A stretch of DNA of 64,000 bases from Bathymodiolus brooksi (lineage: Eukaryota > Mollusca > Bivalvia > Mytilida > Modiolidae), in assembly GCA_963680875.1 (NCBI GenBank), contig OY804577.1, forward strand, positions 148,570,196 through 148,634,195. Reading direction: 5' to 3'. The notes beneath the pieces are model-generated. The model worked only from the letters and a program-made list of their open reading frames with translations. It had not been told where the DNA came from and did no database searches. The position numbers and the translations under genes are program-made. Below, piece by piece: positions 59,625 to 64,000 of the stretch; the first letter of the stretch is position 1; every line of letters begins with the position of its first letter.

Positions 59625-62600
59625 TATTGTATGTTTACTGGTGTCTAATTGGTACTCGCAGTGTTAACATTCCGTGTGATATTTATTGTATGTTTTCTGG
59701 TGTCTAAGTGGTACTCTCAGTGTTAACATTCCGTGTGATATTTATTGTATGTTTCCTGGTGTCTAAGTGGTACTCTCCGTGTTAACATTCCGCGTGATAT
59801 TTATTGTATGTTTCCTGGTGTCTAAATGGTACTCTCAGTGTTAACATTCCGTGTGATATTTATTGTATGTTTCCTGGTGTCTAAATGGTACTCTCATTGT
59901 TAACATTCCGTGTGATATTTATTGTATGTTTACTGGTGTCTAATTGGTACTCTCAGTGTTAACATTCCGTGTGATATTTATTGTATGTTTTCTGGTGTCT
60001 AAGTGGTACTCTCAGTGTTAACATTCCGTGTGATATTTATTGTATGTTTCCTGGTGTCTAAGTGGTACTCTCCGTGTTAGCATTCCGTGTGATATTTATT
60101 GTATGTTTCCTGGTGTCTAAATGGTACTCTCATTGTTAACATTCCGTGTGATATTTATTGTACGTTTCCTGGTGTCTAAGTGGTACTCTCAGTGTTAGCA
60201 TTCCGTGTGATATTTATTGTATGTTTAATGGTGTCTAAGTGGTATTCTCAGTGTTAACATTCCGTGTGATATTTATTGTACGTTTCCTGGTTTCTAAGTG
60301 GTACTCTCAGTGTTAACATTCCGTGTGATATTTATTGTATGTTTCCTGGTGTCTAAGTGGTGCTCTCAGTGTTAACATTCCGTGTGATATTTATTGTACG
60401 TTTCCTGGTGTCTAAGTTGTACTCTCAGTGTTAACATTCCGTGTGATATTTATTGTATGTTTCCTGGTGTCTAAATGGTACTCTCATTGTTAACATTCCA
60501 TGTGATATTTATTGTATGTTTACTGGTGTCTAAGTGGTACTCTCAGTGTTAACATTCCGTGTGATATTTATTGTATGTTTCCTGGTGTCTAAGTGGTACT
60601 CTCAGTGTTAACATTCCGTGTGATATTTATTGTATGTTTACTGGTGTCTAAGTGGTACTCTCAGTGTTAACATTCCGTGTGATATTTATTGTATGTTTCC
60701 TGGTGTCTATGTGGTACTCTCAGTGTTAACATTCCGTGTGATATTTATTTTATGTTTACTGGTGTCTAAGTGGTACTCTCAGTGTTAACATTCCGTGTGA
60801 TATTTATTGTATGTTTTCTGGTGTCTAAGTGGTACTCTCAGTGTTAACATTCCGTGTGATATTTATTGTATGTTTCCTGGTGTCTAAGTGGTACTCTCCG
60901 TGTTAACATTCCGTGTGATATTTATTGTACGTTTCCTGGTGTCTAAGTTGTACTCTCAGTGTTAACATTCCGTGTGATATTTATTGTATGTTTCCTGGTG
61001 TCTAAATGGTACTCTCATTGTTAACATTCCATGTGATATTTATTGTATGTTTACTGGTGTCTAAGTGGTACTCTCAGTGTTAACATTCCGTGTGATATTT
61101 ATTGTACGTTTCTTGGTGTCTAAGTTGTATTCTCAGTGTTAACATTCCGTGTGATATTTATTGTATGTTTCCTGGTGTCTAAGTGGTACTCTCAGTGTTA
61201 ACATTCCGTGTGATATTTATTGTATGTTTACTGGTGTCTAAGTGGTACTCTCAGTGTTAACATTCCGTGTGATATTTATTGTATGTTTCCTGGTGTCTAA
61301 GTGGTACTCTCAGTGTTAACATTCCGTGTGATATTTATTGTATGTTTACTGGTGTCTAAGTGGTACTCTCAGTGTTAACATTCCGTGTGATATTTATTGT
61401 ATGTTTTCTGGTGTCTAAGTGGTACTCTCAGTGTTAACATTCCGTGTGATATTTATTGTATGTTTCCTGGTGTCTAAGTGGTACTCTCCGTGTTAACATT
61501 CCGTGTGATATTTATTGTATGTTTCCTGGTGTCTAAATGGTACTCTCAGTGTTAACATTCCGTGTGATATTTATTGTATGTTTACTGGTGTCTAATTGGT
61601 ACTCGCAGTGTTAACATTCCGTGTGATATTTATTGTATGTTTTCTGGTGTCTAAGTGGTACTCTCAGTGTTAACATTCCGTGTGATATTTATTGTATGTT
61701 TCCTGGTGTCTAAGTGGTACTCTCCGTGTTAACATTCCGCGTGATATTTATTGTATGTTTCCTGGTGTCTAAATGGTACTCTCAGTGTTAACATTCCGTG
61801 TGATATTTATTGTATGTTTCCTGGTGTCTAAATGGTACTCTCATTGTTAACATTCCGTGTGATATTTATTGTATGTTTACTGGTGTCTAATTGGTACTCT
61901 CAGTGTTAACATTCCGTGTGATATTTATTGTATGTTTTCTGGTGTCTAAGTGGTACTCTCAGTGTTAACATTCCGTGTGATATTTATTGTATGTTTCCTG
62001 GTGTCTAAGTGGTACTCTCCGTGTTAGCATTCCGTGTGATATTTATTGTATGTTTCCTGGTGTCTAAATGGTACTCTCATTGTTAACATTCCGTGTGATA
62101 TTTATTGTACGTTTCCTGGTGTCTAAGTGGTACTCTCAGTGTTAGCATTCCGTGTGATATTTATTGTATGTTTAATGGTGTCTAAGTGGTATTCTCAGTG
62201 TTAACATTCCGTGTGATATTTATTGTACGTTTCCTGGTTTCTAAGTGGTACTCTCAGTGTTAACATTCCGTGTGATATTTATTGTATGTTTCCTGGTGTC
62301 TAAGTGGTGCTCTCAGTGTTAACATTCCGTGTGATATTTATTGTACGTTTCCTGGTGTCTAAGTTGTACTCTCAGTGTTAACATTCCGTGTGATATTTAT
62401 TGTATGTTTCCTGGTGTCTAAATGGTACTCTCATTGTTAACATTCCATGTGATATTTATTGTATGTTTACTGGTGTCTAAGTGGTACTCTCAGTGTTAAC
62501 ATTCCGTGTGATATTTATTGTATGTTTCCTGGTGTCTAAGTGGTACTCTCAGTGTTAACATTCCGTGTGATATTTATTGTATGTTTACTGGTGTCTAAGT

Positions 62601-62870
62601 GGTACTCTCAGTGTTAACATTCCGTGTGATATTTATTGTATGTTTCCTGGTGTCTATGTGGTACTCTCAGTGTTAACATTCCGTGTGATATTTATTTTAT
62701 GTTTACTGGTGTCTAAGTGGTACTCTCAGTGTTAACATTCCGTGTGATATTTATTGTATGTTTTCTGGTGTCTAAGTGGTACTCTCAGTGTTAACATTCC
62801 GTGTGATATTTATTGTATGTTTCCTGGTGTCTAAGTGGTACTCTCCGTGTTAACATTCCGTGTGATATTT
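59625..62870. repeat. 33-monomer-spaced duplication (1,947 bp)
   Basis: About 59,625-60,920 recurs at 61,572-62,870: CCGCGTG 59,792 and 61,739; TTAATGG 60,225 and 62,172; GGTGCTC 60,359 and 62,306; TCTATGTGG 60,706 and 62,653; all 1,947 (33 x 59) apart. GGTGCTC is found only in these two places. The blocks are separated by about 650 bases of other monomers. Confidence 0.85.
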
Positions 62871-64000
62871 ATTGTATGTTTCCTGGTATCTAAATGGTAC
62901 TCTCAGTGTTAACATTCCGTGTGATATTTATTGTATGTTTCCTGGTGTCTAAATGGTACTCTCAGTGTTAACATTCCATGTGATATTTATTGTATGTTTT
63001 CTGGTGTCTAAGTGGTACTCTCAGTGTTAACATTCCGTGTGATATTTATTGTATGTTTCCTGGTGTCTAAGTGGTACTCTCCGTGTTAACATTCCGTGTG
63101 ATATTTATTGTATGTTTCCTGGTGTCTAAATGGTACTCTCAGTGTTAGCATTCCGTGTGATATTTATTGTATGTTTCCTGGTGTCTAAATGGTACTCTCA
63201 TTGTTAACATTCCGTGTGATATTTATTGTATGTTTACTGGTGTCTAAGTGGTACTCTTAGTGTTAACATTCCGTGTGATATTTATTGTACGTTTCCTGGT
63301 GTCTAAGTGGTACTCTCAGTGTTAGCATTCCGTGTGATATTTATTGTATGTTTACTGGTGTCTAAGTGGTATTCTCAGTGTTAACATTCCGTGTGATATT
63401 TATTGTACGTTTCCTGGTTTTTAAGTGGTACTCTCAGTGTTAACATTCCGTGTGATATTTATTGTATGTTTCCTGGTGTCTAAGTTGTACTCTCAGTGTT
63501 AACATTCCGTGTGATATTTATTGTAGGTTTCCTGGTGTCTAAGTGGTACTCTCAGTGTTAACATTCCGTGTGATATTTATTGTATGTTTACTGGTGTCTA
63601 AGTGGTACTCTCAGTGTTAACATTCCGTGTGATATTTATTGTATGTTTCCAGGTGTCTAAGTGGTACTCTCAGTGTTAACATTCCGTGTGATATTTATTT
63701 TATGTTTACTGGTGTCTAAGTGGTACTCTCAGTGTTAACATTCCGTGTGATATTTATTGTATGTTTTCTGGTGTCTAAGTGGTACTCTCAGTGTTAACAT
63801 TCCGTGTGATATTTATTGTATGTTTCCTGGTGTCTAAGTGGTACTCTCCGTGTTAACATTCCGTGTGATATTTATTGTATGTTTCCTGGTGTCTAAATGG
63901 TACTCTCAGTGTTAACATTCCGTGTGATATTTATTGTATGTTTACTGGTGTCTAATTGGTACTCTCAGTGTTAACATTCCGTGTGATATTTATTGTATGT
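62871..64000. repeat. Right-edge satellite monomers
   Basis: Returns to older classes: GGTATC at 62,886 (otherwise a mark of the large HOR at 3,308, 8,026, 12,921 and 19,586), then CCATG, CTCCGTG, GTTAGC, GGTTTTTAAG and TGTAGG types, with none of the right-domain variants (TTAATGG, CCGCGTG, AAGAGG). Private: CTCTTAG near 63,254 and CCAGGTG near 63,650. The last monomer is cut after position 56 by the window end. Confidence 0.7.

Larger units (their letters stand above)
1..64000. repeat. 59-bp satellite array filling the window
   Basis: Head-to-tail array of a 59-bp monomer, all in one orientation. Numbering the monomer from the C of CTGGTGTCTAAG, the first full unit starts at base 3 and the last (incomplete, 56 bases) at 63,945, giving 1,084 complete monomers. 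Most units differ from the consensus at only one to four positions. Recurrent variants sit at position 1 (C/T/A), 6 (G/T/A), 8 (C/T), 12 (G/A/T), 14 (G/T), 18 (C/T), 23 (A/C), 24 (G/T), 30 (A/G), 37 (G/A), 51 (G/T), 54 (T/C/G) and 59 (C/A/T). Positions 39-50, apart from rare changes at 41, 44 and 46, are close to invariant. No reading frame stays open on either strand. I do not recognise the family. A centromeric, pericentromeric or other heterochromatic role is inferred only from array length and structure. Confidence 0.99.

Noticed and set aside
1..64000. Short open reading frames on either strand
   Set aside because: The monomer has stops in all frames over at most three units and its length is not a multiple of 3. 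Any short open stretch is a by-product of the repeat, with no start context, codon bias or domain.
1..64000. CRISPR array
   Set aside because: The whole 59 bp is repeated; there are no unique spacers between conserved repeats, no leader and no cas genes.
1..64000. Transposable element, LTR or rDNA spacer
   Set aside because: There are no terminal repeats, target-site duplications, coding remnants or poly-A tails, and no sequence other than the monomer.
1..64000. Telomeric or simple-sequence repeat
   Set aside because: The unit is a complex 59-mer, without short G-rich telomere-type or microsatellite runs.
1..64000. 177-bp trimer as the basic HOR (suggested by minichromosome repeats of African trypanosomes)
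   Set aside because: Monomer classes do not cycle with period 3, and I cannot confirm from memory any sequence match to trypanosome repeats, so no taxon is assigned.
1..64000. Inverted segments or palindromic arms
   Set aside because: Every line reads the monomer in the same orientation; the only dyad is the 8-bp TGTTAACA within the unit.

Overview
The whole 64,000-base window is one uninterrupted satellite DNA array: a 59-bp monomer repeated head-to-tail in a single orientation. It holds 1,084 complete monomers, with a 2-base tail of another at the left edge and 56 bases of another at the right edge, so the array continues past both ends. I see no gene, RNA gene, transposon, CRISPR array, inversion or unique sequence. 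Stop codons fall in every frame on both strands within one to three monomers, because 59 is not a multiple of 3 and each monomer carries TAA twice and TGA once on the + strand, and CTA, TCA and two TTA (reverse-strand stops). This is a eukaryotic-type heterochromatic array (centromeric, pericentromeric, subtelomeric or B-chromosome-like). I do not recognise the family and cannot name the organism. The consensus monomer is about 37% G+C with marked strand asymmetry (26 T, 11 A, 13 G, 9 C on the + strand).

The information in the window lies in the point variants, which act as barcodes and reveal a deep hierarchy of duplications. Layout: 1-2,770, a 36-monomer tandem duplication cut by the window edge; 2,871-20,760, a giant higher-order repeat (HOR) of 80, 83 and 113 monomers per copy plus a truncated fourth copy, with a nested 5-monomer (295 bp) HOR inside it; 20,000-22,015, a 17-monomer tandem duplication; 23,030-25,125, a second copy of the left-edge unit 21.5-23.7 kb away; 24,175-26,060, a 16-monomer duplication; 26,035-30,330, a 48-monomer duplication; 30,330-33,370, mixed, partly copied from 28 kb at 78-monomer spacing; 33,375-35,025, a 14-monomer duplication; 35,360-42,285, a 58-monomer duplication; 42,490-46,785, a 36-monomer duplication; 47,735-50,090, a 20-monomer duplication; 49,330-62,870, a recently expanded domain built from overlapping 40-, 50-, 28- and 33-monomer duplications that share variants found nowhere else in the window.

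A phase count from the first to the last monomer gives a net deficit of exactly 14 bases. It is fully explained by 13 short monomers (twelve of 58 bp, one of 57 bp); there is no insertion. Duplication steps are whole numbers of monomers, and several junctions can be seen as chimeric monomers, as expected from unequal crossing-over or break-induced replication in register. The other sequence-level oddity is that 31 monomers carry a change that makes an exact match to the budding-yeast ARS consensus. I treat that as an observation, not a proven origin. Breakpoints are given to within about one monomer, since identical sequence surrounds them.
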